Source: Jannaschia sp. M317 (GTDB lineage Bacteria > Pseudomonadota > Alphaproteobacteria > Rhodobacterales > Rhodobacteraceae). From it: a DNA stretch of 64,000 nt. Shown here piece after piece: positions 8,039 through 16,868 of this stretch; positions within the stretch are counted from its first letter, which is position 1; every line of letters starts with the position of its first letter. The DNA is taken from NCBI RefSeq assembly GCF_025141175.1, contig NZ_CP081155.1:3377001-3441000 (forward strand). The letters are read 5' to 3'. The notes beneath the pieces are model-generated. The model ran no database searches, was not told the origin of the DNA, and saw nothing but the letters and a program-made list of their open reading frames with translations. A program made the translations under genes and the position numbers.

Positions 8039-9214
8039 ATGATTTCGCCCATCCTGCCCACCTACAACCGCGCCCCCCTGAGCTTCGTCTCGGGCCTAGG
8101 CTCCTGGCTTGTGGAAGCGGACGGGCGACGTTTTCTCGACCTCGGGGCGGGGATCGCGGTCAATGTGCTGGGCCATGCCCATCCGAAACTGACCGAGGCG
8201 CTGACCGCGCAGGCGGGGCAGTTGTGGCATACGTCCAACCTCTACCACATTCCCCAACAGGAGGCGTTGGCAGAAAAGCTGGTCGACGCCACCTTTGCGG
8301 ATACCTGTTTCTTCACCAACTCCGGCACCGAGGCCTGTGAACTTGCGGTCAAGATGGCCCGCAAATATTGGTCCGAACAGGGCCAGCCAGAGCGGAATGT
8401 CATCCTGGCCTTCGGCGGGTCGTTCCACGGCCGGTCCTCGGCGGGCATCGCCGCCGCCGGGTCCGAAAAGATGACCAAGGGCTTCGGCCCTCTCCTGCCC
8501 GGGTTCCGCCACCTGCCGTTTGGCGACCACGAGGCGCTGGCAGAGGCGATGAAGGCCCCCGACGTTGCCGCCGTCATCCTGGAACCGGTTCAGGGCGAAG
8601 GCGGTATCATCCCGGTGCCGGATCAATGCCTGAAGGGGCTGCGCGACGCCTGCGACGAGACCGGGGCCCTGATGATCCTGGACGAAGTGCAATGCGGCAT
8701 GGGCCGGACCGGTCGCCTGTTCGCCCATGAATGGGCGGGGATCTCGCCGGACATCATGATGGTGGCCAAGGGGATCGGCGGCGGCTTTCCTCTGGGTGCC
8801 CTGCTGGCGACGGAACGGGCGGCCTCCGGCATGACCGCGGGCACGCATGGGTCCACCTATGGCGGCAACCCACTGGCCTGTGCGGTGGGCAACGCGGTCA
8901 TGGATATCGTGGCCGACGATGCCTTCCTGGCCGAGGTGAACCGCAAGGCAGGCCTGCTGCGCCAGGGCCTGGAGGGTCTGGTCGCCTCGCACCCCGAGAT
9001 CTTCGAACTGGTGCGCGGCTCCGGCCTGATGCTGGGCCTGAAATGCAAGGTTCCGGCGGGCGACGTGGTTCAGGCCGCCTATGGCCAGGACACCTGCATC
9101 GTGCCCGCCGCAAACAACACCGTACGCCTGCTGCCCGCGCTCAACATCGCCGACGACGACATCCGCGAGGCGGTCGCCCGTCTCGACCGTGCCGCCGCTT
9201 CGCTCGCCGACTGA
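8039..9214 (+). CDS. argD: Acetylornithine aminotransferase
   Basis: ArgD is a PLP enzyme of arginine synthesis that converts N-acetylglutamate semialdehyde to N-acetylornithine, and often also serves lysine synthesis. The 391-residue length is typical. Class III features are present: NSGTEACELAVKMARKY near residue 97, the cofactor-aspartate motif ILDEVQCGMGRTG, and the PLP lysine in MMVAKGIGGGFP. ATG 8039 was preferred over a frame extension to 7973 because the family starts here. argF follows 69 bp downstream, past a palindromic repeat, so both steps of the pathway are probably made from one transcript. Confidence 0.96.
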   Translation: MISPILPTYNRAPLSFVSGLGSWLVEADGRRFLDLGAGIAVNVLGHAHPKLTEALTAQAGQLWHTSNLYHIPQQEALAEKLVDATFADTCFFTNSGTEACELAVKMARKYWSEQGQPERNVILAFGGSFHGRSSAGIAAAGSEKMTKGFGPLLPGFRHLPFGDHEALAEAMKAPDVAAVILEPVQGEGGIIPVPDQCLKGLRDACDETGALMILDEVQCGMGRTGRLFAHEWAGISPDIMMVAKGIGGGFPLGALLATERAASGMTAGTHGSTYGGNPLACAVGNAVMDIVADDAFLAEVNRKAGLLRQGLEGLVASHPEIFELVRGSGLMLGLKCKVPAGDVVQAAYGQDTCIVPAANNTVRLLPALNIADDDIREAVARLDRAAASLAD

Positions 9215-9215
9215 T

Positions 9216-9262
9216 CTTCCTCTGGCCGAAAATACCTTGGGGGTCCGGGGGCTAGCCCCCGG
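9216..9262 (+). repeat. Roseobacter-type intergenic palindromic repeat in argD-argF
   Basis: The stretch begins CTTCCTCTGGCCGAAAATACC and ends in a perfect 18-base palindrome with arms CCGGGGGCT/AGCCCCCGG (9245-9262). From memory, closely similar CTTCCTCTGGCC-AAAATA sequences occur between many genes of Rhodobacteraceae, so this is likely a dispersed repeat. Inside the arg operon it could partly attenuate argF or stabilise argD mRNA; neither is shown. Confidence 0.55.
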
Positions 9263-9283
9263 CGCTCTCCGACGGAGATACCG

Positions 9284-10210
9284 ATGACCCATTTTCTCGA
9301 CATTCACACAACCGACCCGGCGCAATTGCGCGCCATCCTCGACAGCGCCACGGCGATGAAATCCGCACGGGGCGACCGGCCGAAGGGCACCCCCGACGAC
9401 GACCTACCGCTGGCGGGGCGCGTCGTGGCGCTGATCTTCGAAAAACCTTCGACCCGCACAAGGATCAGCTTTGACGTGGGCACCCGTCAGATGGGCGGCA
9501 CCACGCTGGTTCTGTCCGGGGCCGACATGCAACTGGGCCATGGCGAAACCATCGCCGACACCGCCCGCGTCCTGTCGCGCTATGTCGACCTGATCATGAT
9601 CCGCACCTTCGGCGAGGACATCCTGACCGAAATGGCCGACCACGCCACGGTGCCGGTGATCAACGGGCTGACGGATACGTCGCACCCCTGTCAGATCATG
9701 GCCGACGTCATGACGTTCGAGGAACATCGCGGCTCGATCAAGGGCAAGCGCGTGGCCTGGATGGGCGACGGCAACAATGTCGCGCAGAGCTTCCTGCACG
9801 CCGCCGCGTCCTTCGGGTTCGATTTCACCTTTTCGGGACCGCACCAGCTGGACCCGAAACCCGAACTCGTTGGCCTGGCGCGCGAGGCGGGATGCGACGT
9901 GCGGATCGAACGCGATCCGGTGCGCGCGGTGGCTGACGCCGATCTGGTCGTGACCGATACCTGGGTCAGCATGGGCGACGCCGAAAGCTCGCGCCAGCGC
10001 CGCCACAATCTGTTGCGGCCCTATCAGGTCAATGAACTGCTGATGGAACAGGCCCCGGCAGAGGCGCTGGTCATGCACTGCCTGCCCGCCCACCGGGGCG
10101 AAGAGATCACCGACGCCGTCCTCGACGGCCCGCAATCGGTGGTCTTCGACGAGGCGGAGAACCGGTTGCACGCGCAAAAGGCCATCATGCGCTGGTGCCT
10201 GGGCCTGTGA
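9284..10210 (+). CDS. argF: Ornithine carbamoyltransferase
   Basis: ArgF makes citrulline from ornithine and carbamoyl phosphate. The product of 308 residues has the carbamoyl phosphate motif [10 protein letters not shown] near residue 47, the HPCQIMAD block near 130, and the ornithine-site motif [10 protein letters not shown] near 265. A GACGGAGATACCG ribosome site precedes ATG 9284. It follows argD in the same direction. Its 3' end is followed by a strong hairpin and then double-hairpin copy B, ahead of the convergent gcrA gene. Confidence 0.97.
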   Translation: MTHFLDIHTTDPAQLRAILDSATAMKSARGDRPKGTPDDDLPLAGRVVALIFEKPSTRTRISFDVGTRQMGGTTLVLSGADMQLGHGETIADTARVLSRYVDLIMIRTFGEDILTEMADHATVPVINGLTDTSHPCQIMADVMTFEEHRGSIKGKRVAWMGDGNNVAQSFLHAAASFGFDFTFSGPHQLDPKPELVGLAREAGCDVRIERDPVRAVADADLVVTDTWVSMGDAESSRQRRHNLLRPYQVNELLMEQAPAEALVMHCLPAHRGEEITDAVLDGPQSVVFDEAENRLHAQKAIMRWCLGL

Positions 10211-10218
10211 AACGCAAA

Positions 10219-10240
10219 GGCCCCGCCAAGCGGCGGGGCC
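10219..10240. terminator. Hairpin after argF
   Basis: Perfect 9-bp arms GGCCCCGCC/GGCGGGGCC enclose the loop AAGC, preceded by AAA. It starts 9 bases after the argF stop and fits an intrinsic terminator, although the T-run is only the following AAACTTT region. It directly abuts the double-hairpin element. Confidence 0.7.
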
Positions 10241-10285
10241 AAACTTTGATATCAAAGTTTGGGGAAAGTCTTATCTAAGACTTTC
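10240..10285. repeat. Tandem double-hairpin element, copy B
   Basis: First hairpin at 10240-10261: a perfect 22-base palindrome with arms CAAACTTTGAT/ATCAAAGTTTG. After the spacer GG, the second hairpin at 10264-10285 has arms GAAAGTCTT/AAGACTTTC around loop ATCT. It lies between the convergent argF and gcrA genes. Unlike the other three copies, the upstream stop codon is not inside the first hairpin, because a separate hairpin lies between. Confidence 0.8.
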
Positions 10286-10297
10286 CTGCCGCCCGCA

Positions 10298-10936
10298 TTA
10301 CCGGCGGCGGTCGCGGCGCGACGACATTGGCTGGAACGCCACGCTCACATGCGCCTCGCAATAGGGTTTGCCCGCCTGAACCGGCAATCCGCAGAACCAG
10401 AACTTCTCGGTCGCCGGATCCCCGATCGGCCATTTGCAGGTCCGCTCCGTCAGCTCCATCAGCGAGATCTTCTTGGCGGTCTTCTCGACCGCGTTCACCT
10501 TGGCCAGCGCTTCGGGCGAAATCTCGTTGGCAGACGGCTGCGGGGGCAGCGGCTGACCGGCCATCAATGGCTTGCGCAGAGGCGTGACGTTGGTGCCATG
10601 GGGCACGGCCGCCATGGTGCGCGGCTCATCGTCGTCGTCCTCTTCCTCCTCGACGGCGGGCGGTTCGGGCGCGGGCTCTTCCTTGGGCTCGGGTGCGGCG
10701 GCCTTGGGCGGTTCTGCCTTGGGCGGTTTGGGGGCCGCTTTCGGGGCTTCCGGCGCGGCGGCGGTCGCGGGCTCGTCTTCCTTGCCCTGGTTGCGGTTCG
10801 ACAGGCCAAGGCGATGCACCTTGCCGATCACCGCATTACGGGTGACGCCGCCCAATTCCTTGGCGATCTGCGACGCGCTGGCCCCTTCGCCCCACATCCG
10901 TTTGAGGGTCTCGACGCGTTCGTCGGTCCAGGCCAT
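10298..10936 (-). CDS. gcrA: GcrA cell-cycle regulator
   Basis: GcrA is an alphaproteobacterial sigma-70 cofactor that activates cell-cycle promoters, preferably those with methylated GANTC sites. The 212-residue protein has the N-terminal DNA-binding segment MAWTDERVETLKRMWGEG...SQIAKELGGVTRNAVIGK (1-45). A long linker follows, rich in Ala, Pro and acidic residues with a run EEEEDDDDE. The C-terminal RNA polymerase-binding region contains CKWPIGDPATEKFWFCG. ATG 10936 starts exactly at the conserved MAWTDE; an upstream in-frame extension is not conserved. The linker is the least conserved part of the family. Confidence 0.93.
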   Translation of the reverse strand: MAWTDERVETLKRMWGEGASASQIAKELGGVTRNAVIGKVHRLGLSNRNQGKEDEPATAAAPEAPKAAPKPPKAEPPKAAAPEPKEEPAPEPPAVEEEEDDDDEPRTMAAVPHGTNVTPLRKPLMAGQPLPPQPSANEISPEALAKVNAVEKTAKKISLMELTERTCKWPIGDPATEKFWFCGLPVQAGKPYCEAHVSVAFQPMSSRRDRRR

Positions 10937-11077
10937 GACATGCTCCACTTCGCTGTTCGGGTCCGGGGCCGTGCGTCGTTGCACAGGCAGACCGCACTGG
11001 TCTTCCCGGAAGTTGTCCTATTGTAAGCCCTCGGGCCGCCGTTACAAGCGGCCGCACATGACACCGGAGGGTCAAGG

Positions 11078-11887
11078 ATGGCAAGCGAAACCATGGCGAC
11101 ACAGGGCGTGCGCCGTTTCGGCCGAGTCAACTGGCTGGGCATGCGCACCCTCATAGAGCGCGAGGTCCGCCGGTTCGCCACTGTCTGGACCCAGACCCTG
11201 CTGGCCCCTCTGGTCACCGCCGGGCTGTTCCTGCTGATTTTCACCATTGCGGTCGGTGCGCGGCGGGGCGACGTCATGGGCGTCAGCTTTCTGCATTTCC
11301 TGGCCCCCGGCATCCTGATGATGACGGTGATCCAGAATTCCTTTGCCAACGTGTCGTCGTCGATCGTCATTTCCAAGGTGCAGGGGAACATCGTCGACAC
11401 GCTGATGCCGCCGCTTTCGGCAACAGAGCTGGTCATTGGCTACCTGGCTGGCGGGATCTTGCGGGGCATGCTGGTATCGGTGGCGATTGCGGTGACCCTG
11501 TTCCCGTTTATCGGTCTGGGCATCCACAACCCCCTGATGGCGTTGGTCTGGGTCGCATTGGGCGGCGCATTCCTGGGCAGCCTGGGCATCGTCGCGGGGG
11601 TCTTCGCCAACAAGTTCGACCAGATGGCGGCGATCACCAATTTCATCGTCACGCCGCTCAGCTTTCTGTCGGGCACGTTCTATTCGTTGGAAACCATGCC
11701 GCCGGTGTTGCAGGCAATCAGCCACGCAAACCCGGTGTTCTACCTGATCGACGGGCTGCGGCATTCGGTTCTGGGCGTCTCCGACAGCTCTCCCTGGTTG
11801 GGGTTCGCGGTGGTGACCGCCTCGACGCTGGCCGTCGGCGCGGTCGCCTGGTGGATGTTCCGCACGGGATACCGGCTCAAATCGTGA
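11078..11887 (+). CDS. ABC-2 type transporter permease
   Basis: The 269-residue protein has six predicted helices. It carries the ABC-2 block around NPVFYLIDGLRHSVLG near residue 220 and the SFLSGTFYSLETMP loop typical of the polysaccharide/drug export permease family. CGGAGGG lies upstream of ATG 11078; ATG 11093 is an alternative. No ATPase gene adjoins it: upstream is the divergent gcrA, and downstream is a serine hydrolase whose GTG start overlaps the stop by 4 bp. The ATP-binding partner must therefore lie outside the window. Substrate unknown. Confidence 0.9.
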   Translation: MASETMATQGVRRFGRVNWLGMRTLIEREVRRFATVWTQTLLAPLVTAGLFLLIFTIAVGARRGDVMGVSFLHFLAPGILMMTVIQNSFANVSSSIVISKVQGNIVDTLMPPLSATELVIGYLAGGILRGMLVSVAIAVTLFPFIGLGIHNPLMALVWVALGGAFLGSLGIVAGVFANKFDQMAAITNFIVTPLSFLSGTFYSLETMPPVLQAISHANPVFYLIDGLRHSVLGVSDSSPWLGFAVVTASTLAVGAVAWWMFRTGYRLKS

Positions 11888-12843
11888 GGCGCGCGCTTGC
11901 GGTTCTGCTGTCGCTGGCGGGCGGGGCACAGGCGCAGGGGACCGCAGGGGTTGCCGCGATCTGGGTCTCCGGTGAGACGGCGATAACCGTCGCGGGCGAC
12001 ACCCACGCAGGCGGGCGGCCCGTCACCGAGGCGGACGCCTGGCACATCGGGTCGATGACAAAGGCGATGACGGCGACCCTGGCCGGGCGCCTGGTGGCGC
12101 GGGGTGTGCTGGACTGGGACACGCCGGTCGAGTCCCTGCTGGACGCAGCCCCCCCTTGGCACGGTGTGACCCTGGCGCAGCTGTTGACCCACCGCTCTGG
12201 CATGGCCGCGAACCCATCGCGGCTGGTCCTGCTGCGGCGACCGGACCGGGCGACCTATGTGGGACAGATGCTGCGCAGCCGACCCGCGGCGGCGCGGGGC
12301 ACGTTCCTCTATTCCAACGCGGGCTATACCGTCGCCGGTGCCATGCTGCAGGCCGCAACGGGGCGCACCTGGGAAGACCTGATCGCCGCAGATGTCTGGG
12401 GCCCTCTTGGCATGCAGGGCATGGGCTTTGGCGCGCCGAACGGCATCTGGGGCCACGCGCCCTCCCCTTGGCCACCGGGACCCAAAGCCGACAACATTCC
12501 CGCGATGGCCCCGGCGGGCACAGTCCATGCGCCGCCTGCCGCCATGCTGCGATTCCTCGCCGCCCATGCGACCCGCGATCCCGCCTTTCTGCCGCCCGAG
12601 GTGTGGGAAAGGTTGCAGGCACCCATGGGGGACTATGCCATGGGATGGTCGGTTCAGGACGGGACGCTGCAGCACGCCGGCACGAACACGGCGTGGCTGG
12701 CGCAGATGGCAATCCGGGGGGACCGGGCGGTCTTTGTGGCGGTCAATGGCTATGGGACGGCGGCGGAAGCGGCGGTACGGTCGGCAACACAGGCGGCGAT
12801 GACCGTCGCCCCTCCCGCCATGCCAAAAGCGCCGCGCCCGTGA
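11884..12843 (+). CDS. Beta-lactamase-family serine hydrolase, secreted
   Basis: The 319-residue protein starts at a GTG overlapping the permease stop (GTGA). It begins with a signal peptide RRALAVLLSLAGGAQA, cleaved before QGTAG. The class C/PBP4*-like catalytic signs are present: SMTK (SxxK nucleophile) near residue 57, YSN (YxN) near 145, and HAGTN near the end. Such proteins may be esterases, peptidases or beta-lactamases; sequence cannot decide. The last 101 bp overlap antisense with the end of the EamA gene. Coupling to an exporter permease suggests, but does not show, a shared role in the periplasm. Confidence 0.87.
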   Translation: MRRALAVLLSLAGGAQAQGTAGVAAIWVSGETAITVAGDTHAGGRPVTEADAWHIGSMTKAMTATLAGRLVARGVLDWDTPVESLLDAAPPWHGVTLAQLLTHRSGMAANPSRLVLLRRPDRATYVGQMLRSRPAAARGTFLYSNAGYTVAGAMLQAATGRTWEDLIAADVWGPLGMQGMGFGAPNGIWGHAPSPWPPGPKADNIPAMAPAGTVHAPPAAMLRFLAAHATRDPAFLPPEVWERLQAPMGDYAMGWSVQDGTLQHAGTNTAWLAQMAIRGDRAVFVAVNGYGTAAEAAVRSATQAAMTVAPPAMPKAPRP

Positions 12844-13687
12844 CGATCAGACCGGTGCCCAGCCAGCCGACGGCGTCGGGGATGACCCCGAACAACATCG
12901 CGTCATAGAGCCCCGCGAACACCAGCGTCAGATAGCTGAACGGCGTCACGAAGCTGGCCTCCGCCCGCGCCAGCGCGTTGACGAAGCAACCCTGCGCCGC
13001 CGCCATCGTCACCCCCAGCGCAGCCATCGCCCCCCATTGCGCCGCCGTCGGGGCCTGCCAGATCGTCACCACGCTGAGCCCGGAGATCACAAGCCCCAGT
13101 CCGTTCGCCCAGACCAGCGTGGCCATCAGCGGCTCGCGCCGGGTCAGGCGCTTGATGAACATGACCTCGCACCCCAGGATCACCGCCGCCGCCAGCGCCA
13201 GCAGGGCACCGGGGGCTATGGCACCCGTCCCCGGACGCAGCAGCAGACCCGCCCCGCCAAGCGCGATTGCCGCCGCAAGCCAGCGCCAGCGGCCCACCTT
13301 TTCGCCCAGAACGGGAATCGCCAGCATCATCGCAAAGATCGGGTTGAGGAAGGTAATCGCCGTGGCCTCCGCCAGGGGGATGGTGGCGACCGCCGCGAAC
13401 ATCAACGTCACGCCCGCCCAACCGCAGGCGATCCGTCCCAGGTGCAGCGGCAGATGCGCGGTGGTCAGACGCGGACGCAACACGGCGGCCACGGCAAAGA
13501 AGGTCAGCGCCCCGAACAGATAGCGCCCGAAGCTGACCATGAAGGGCGGCAGCGACGGGCCCAGAACCTCCGTGCCCAGCGCCTTGGCCATCAACGTCGT
13601 GGCCGCGATGAAAACGGTGGCCATCACCATGAATGCCACCGCAAGCAACGGGGCGGCGGCGGGGCCGATGTCGGTCTGGGCGGGCAT
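12743..13687 (-). CDS. EamA/DMT family transporter
   Basis: The 314-residue protein has ten hydrophobic helices in two repeats of five, the EamA layout. The motif FLNPIFAMMLAIPVLGEKVG marks the end of the first repeat and SYLTLVFAGLYDAMLFG that of the second. It is an inner-membrane exporter or importer of metabolites; the substrate is unknown. The C-terminal tail is rich in Pro and Ser (RRSSPPVLPTVPPLPPP) and is encoded within the 101-bp antisense overlap with the hydrolase gene. That suggests the tail arose by loss of an earlier stop. Confidence 0.9.
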   Translation of the reverse strand: MPAQTDIGPAAAPLLAVAFMVMATVFIAATTLMAKALGTEVLGPSLPPFMVSFGRYLFGALTFFAVAAVLRPRLTTAHLPLHLGRIACGWAGVTLMFAAVATIPLAEATAITFLNPIFAMMLAIPVLGEKVGRWRWLAAAIALGGAGLLLRPGTGAIAPGALLALAAAVILGCEVMFIKRLTRREPLMATLVWANGLGLVISGLSVVTIWQAPTAAQWGAMAALGVTMAAAQGCFVNALARAEASFVTPFSYLTLVFAGLYDAMLFGVIPDAVGWLGTGLIVTGAALLAWREGRRSSPPVLPTVPPLPPPSHSH

Positions 13688-13782
13688 CCGGGGGCATCCT
13701 GCAGGGGAACACCGGGGCTATACCGGCTCGGCCACGCGCTGCCCATCCTTGACCGCCCGGCCCGCGCGCCTAGCTGCGCCCC

Positions 13783-14433
13783 ATGGCACATGCACTTATC
13801 ATCGGGGCTTCCGGCGGGATCGGCGGCGCGCTCGCCCAGGCTCTCGGGGCGACACATCGGGTAACCCGGCTCAGCCGGTCCGCTGACGGGCTGGACGTGA
13901 CCGACCCCGCGTCGGTCGAAACGGCATTGGCGGGCGTGGACGGGCCCGTCGATCTGGCCTTTGTCGCGACGGGTATCCTGGCCCCCAAGGGCGCGGCCCC
14001 GGAAAAGACGTTGGAGGCCATCGACGCGGATGTCATGGCCCGCACCTTCGCCGTCAACGCCATCGGCCCGGCCCTGATCCTGCGCGCATTGGCCCCGAAA
14101 TTGTCGGACGATGCCCGCGTGGGCGTGTTGACGGCACGGGTCGGATCCATCGGGGACAACCGCATGGGCGGCTGGTACGCCTACCGCGCCGCCAAGGCCG
14201 CCGCCAACCAGATCACCCACGGCGCCGCCATCGAAATCGGCCGCCGCCGCAAAGGTTCGGTCGTGGTCGCGCTGCACCCCGGTACGGTCGAGACCCCCTT
14301 TACCGCAGGGTACAAGGCGCAGAAGCTGACGCCCGATGCCAGTGCCGCCAAGCTGATCGAGGTTTTGACAAACCTGACCCCCGCCGACACGGGCGGCTTT
14401 TTCGATCACGCCGGACGGCCGATCGAATGGTAG
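13783..14433 (+). CDS. Short-chain dehydrogenase, CsgA-like
   Basis: The 216-residue SDR has the cofactor motif GASGGIGGAL at residues 8-17, the catalytic YAYRAAK (Tyr-x3-Lys) near residue 132, and the PGTVETPF block after it. It resembles the small SDRs related to the C-signal protein. Its last 7 bp overlap the start of the photolyase gene, so the two are translationally coupled. I recall this pairing from other Rhodobacteraceae, but no joint function is known to me. Cytoplasmic; substrate unknown. Confidence 0.9.
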   Translation: MAHALIIGASGGIGGALAQALGATHRVTRLSRSADGLDVTDPASVETALAGVDGPVDLAFVATGILAPKGAAPEKTLEAIDADVMARTFAVNAIGPALILRALAPKLSDDARVGVLTARVGSIGDNRMGGWYAYRAAKAAANQITHGAAIEIGRRRKGSVVVALHPGTVETPFTAGYKAQKLTPDASAAKLIEVLTNLTPADTGGFFDHAGRPIEW

Positions 14434-15953
14434 CACGGCTGATCCTGGTGCTTGGGGACCAGCTGTCTGACGGCCTCAGCGCGCTGCGCGAAGGCGACCG
14501 CGCCACCGACACGGTCGTCATGGCCGAGGTACTGGCGGAAACCGACTACGCCCCCCATCACCCCAAGAAGATCGCCTTCCTGTTTGCCGCGATGCGCAAG
14601 CACGCGGCGCACCTGCGCGATGACGGCTGGCAGGTCCGCTACACCCCTCTCGACGACGCCGAAAACACCCACTCCATCCCCGGAGAGCTGCTGCGCGCCG
14701 CTCAGGCGACGGGCGCGACCGAGGTCATCGGGACGGAACCCGGAGAGTTCCGCCTGATTTCCGCGTTGGAGGACGGCCCCCTGCCCGTCCACCTGTTCCC
14801 CGACGACCGGTTTCTGGCCAGCCATGCGGATTTCGAGGCCTGGGCCGAGGGGCGCAAGGAATTGCGGATGGAATGGTTCTACCGCGAGATGCGCCGCAAG
14901 ACCGGCCTGCTGATGGACGGGTCCGACCCCGCAGGCGGGAAATGGAACTTTGACCACGACAACCGCAAACGCCCGCCCAAGGGACTGGCCCCCATCGGTC
15001 CCCTGCGCCACACCCCCGACGCCGTGACCCAGGATGTGCTGGAACTGGTCCGCACCCGGTTTGGCAATCGCTACGGCACGCTGGACGATTTCTGGTTCGC
15101 CTCCGACCGGGCGGGGGCCTTGGCGGCCCTGGATCATTTCACCGCGCACCATCTGCCGTGCTTTGGCGACTATCAGGACGCGATGGTGACCGGGCAGCCG
15201 TTCCTCTATCATTCGGTGCTGTCGATCTATCTGAACGCAGGCCTGCTGGGCTGGCGCGAGGTCTGCGACGCCGCAGAGACCGCCTGGCGCGCGGGCGACG
15301 CGCCCCTGAACGCGGTCGAAGGGTTCATTCGCCAGATCATCGGCTGGCGCGAATACATCCGCGGCATCTATTTCCGCGAAGGCCCCGATTACACGACCCG
15401 CAACGCCCTGAACCACGACCGCGCGCTGCCCGAATTCTATTGGACCGGCCAGACCGACATGCGCTGCCTGTCAGAGGCGATCGGGGCCACGATGGACCAC
15501 GCCTACGCCCACCACATCCAACGCCTGATGGTCACCGGCAACTTTGCCCTGCTGGCCGGGATCGATCCGCATCAGGTCCACCAATGGTATCTCAGCGTCT
15601 ATGCCGACGCCTATGAATGGGTCGAGGCCCCCAACGTCATCGGCATGAGCCAATGGGCCGATGGCGGCGTGGTCGGGTCCAAGCCCTATGTCTCGGGCGG
15701 GAACTACATCAACCGGATGTCGGACCACTGCAAGACCTGCGTCTATTCCGTCAGCAAGAAGACCGGCGACGGGGCCTGCCCTTTCAACCTGTTGTATTGG
15801 CATTTTCTGGACCGCCATCGCGACAGGTTCGCAGGCAACCCGCGCATGGCGCAGATGTATCGCACCTGGGACCGGATGGACGCCGATCATCGCGCGACGG
15901 TCCTGACCGAGGCCCGGGAATTCCTGGCCCATCTCGATATGACGAAAACCTGA
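14427..15953 (+). CDS. FeS-containing cryptochrome/photolyase ((6-4) photolyase type)
   Basis: The 508-residue protein belongs to the iron-sulfur bacterial cryptochrome/photolyase group, which repairs (6-4) photoproducts with FAD and usually a lumazine antenna. Four cysteines at residues 347, 435, 438 and 451 would ligate the 4Fe-4S cluster. Their spacing equals that of Agrobacterium PhrB (350, 438, 441, 454 as I recall it), with a constant shift of three. Other family blocks include LVLGDQLS at the start, GKWNFDHDNRKRPP and GFIRQIIGWREYIRG. The start overlaps the SDR gene by 7 bp. Light repair suits a surface-water organism. Confidence 0.95.
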   Translation: MVARLILVLGDQLSDGLSALREGDRATDTVVMAEVLAETDYAPHHPKKIAFLFAAMRKHAAHLRDDGWQVRYTPLDDAENTHSIPGELLRAAQATGATEVIGTEPGEFRLISALEDGPLPVHLFPDDRFLASHADFEAWAEGRKELRMEWFYREMRRKTGLLMDGSDPAGGKWNFDHDNRKRPPKGLAPIGPLRHTPDAVTQDVLELVRTRFGNRYGTLDDFWFASDRAGALAALDHFTAHHLPCFGDYQDAMVTGQPFLYHSVLSIYLNAGLLGWREVCDAAETAWRAGDAPLNAVEGFIRQIIGWREYIRGIYFREGPDYTTRNALNHDRALPEFYWTGQTDMRCLSEAIGATMDHAYAHHIQRLMVTGNFALLAGIDPHQVHQWYLSVYADAYEWVEAPNVIGMSQWADGGVVGSKPYVSGGNYINRMSDHCKTCVYSVSKKTGDGACPFNLLYWHFLDRHRDRFAGNPRMAQMYRTWDRMDADHRATVLTEAREFLAHLDMTKT

Positions 15954-16076
15954 CAGTTCTCACAAGTTTTCGGAAAATCGCTGCTTTTCCCCCTTCGTGC
16001 CGCATTTCCGCCGCCGACTGCCTGCATCTTGAGCGCAACTTGAATGAATGAGTGCGCATCGGTCGGAGGTTTCGCC

Positions 16077-16703
16077 ATGCAGTTTGATCGTCTTCTTTCC
16101 CAGACCATGACGCGGATCACCCGTGCCGGTCAGGGCCTGCGCAAGCAAGCACCGGCGGATGCGGTGCCACTGTCTGCCGCCATGGTCAAAGACGACCTGC
16201 GGGGCTCCGGCTCCTGGGCGAACGACTGGGCCAAGGGGCGTAAGGCAAGCGATCCGACCCCGACCGCCGCACCCGCAAGGACGAAACGCCGCCCTGCCGC
16301 GCCCGCCGCTGCTGTCGATTCCATTCCCGAGGGCACGATCCGCGCCCGCCCCCTGATGTCGACGCGAGACGTCAAACTGCATCAGTGGATTTCCGACCGG
16401 CTGGAGGCCGAGGCCCCGACCTGCGCGCTGCATGCTGGCGTTGCCCTGGGCGCGTTCCTCGTTTCTGCCGAGACCCGCGACGGGTATGATCCGCTGGCCG
16501 GGCTGGTCGCCGATCTGCTGATCTCCGATGACCAGGGTCAACCGCTTGTGGTGTTGATCCGTGAAAACCGGGCTCATCCAGCCCGACAGATTCTTTTGCT
16601 TGATGCCCTGATGGACGCAGGCCTGCCCATCGTCGACATCCAGCCACGCCCCTCTCTCTCGGCATTGTGGTCCGGCATCGCCGACCATCTGCCCAGGGAC
16701 TAA
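16077..16703 (+). CDS. Hypothetical protein, possibly DUF2726-like
   Basis: The 208-residue protein has a basic, Ala/Pro-rich N-terminal half and a compact C-terminal domain from about residue 90. That domain runs HQWISDRLEAEAPTCALHAG, then DLLISDDQGQPLVVLIREN, then LLDALMDAGLPIVDIQ. The order, a beta strand with Asp, a second strand, then a helix ending in DAGLPI, resembles the DUF2726 version of the PD-(D/E)xK fold, but the catalytic acids are not clear, so I leave function open. ATG 16077 has GGAGG seven bases upstream; an ATG at 16044 is worse placed. No signal peptide. Confidence 0.7.
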   Translation: MQFDRLLSQTMTRITRAGQGLRKQAPADAVPLSAAMVKDDLRGSGSWANDWAKGRKASDPTPTAAPARTKRRPAAPAAAVDSIPEGTIRARPLMSTRDVKLHQWISDRLEAEAPTCALHAGVALGAFLVSAETRDGYDPLAGLVADLLISDDQGQPLVVLIRENRAHPARQILLLDALMDAGLPIVDIQPRPSLSALWSGIADHLPRD

Positions 16704-16868
16704 AGCTCCCCCACGGGGGATCAGGGACACGCCACAGTTGGTTCGGCGTTATGGTTTTGTTCCCTGACAAGACGGCAGACGCGCATGATCTCAAGGGATC
16801 GCTGCGCGTCTGCCTATCTTGCGTTCAAAAAGATGTACCAGCGGGTCGGAACCCACCGCGATCCGCGG

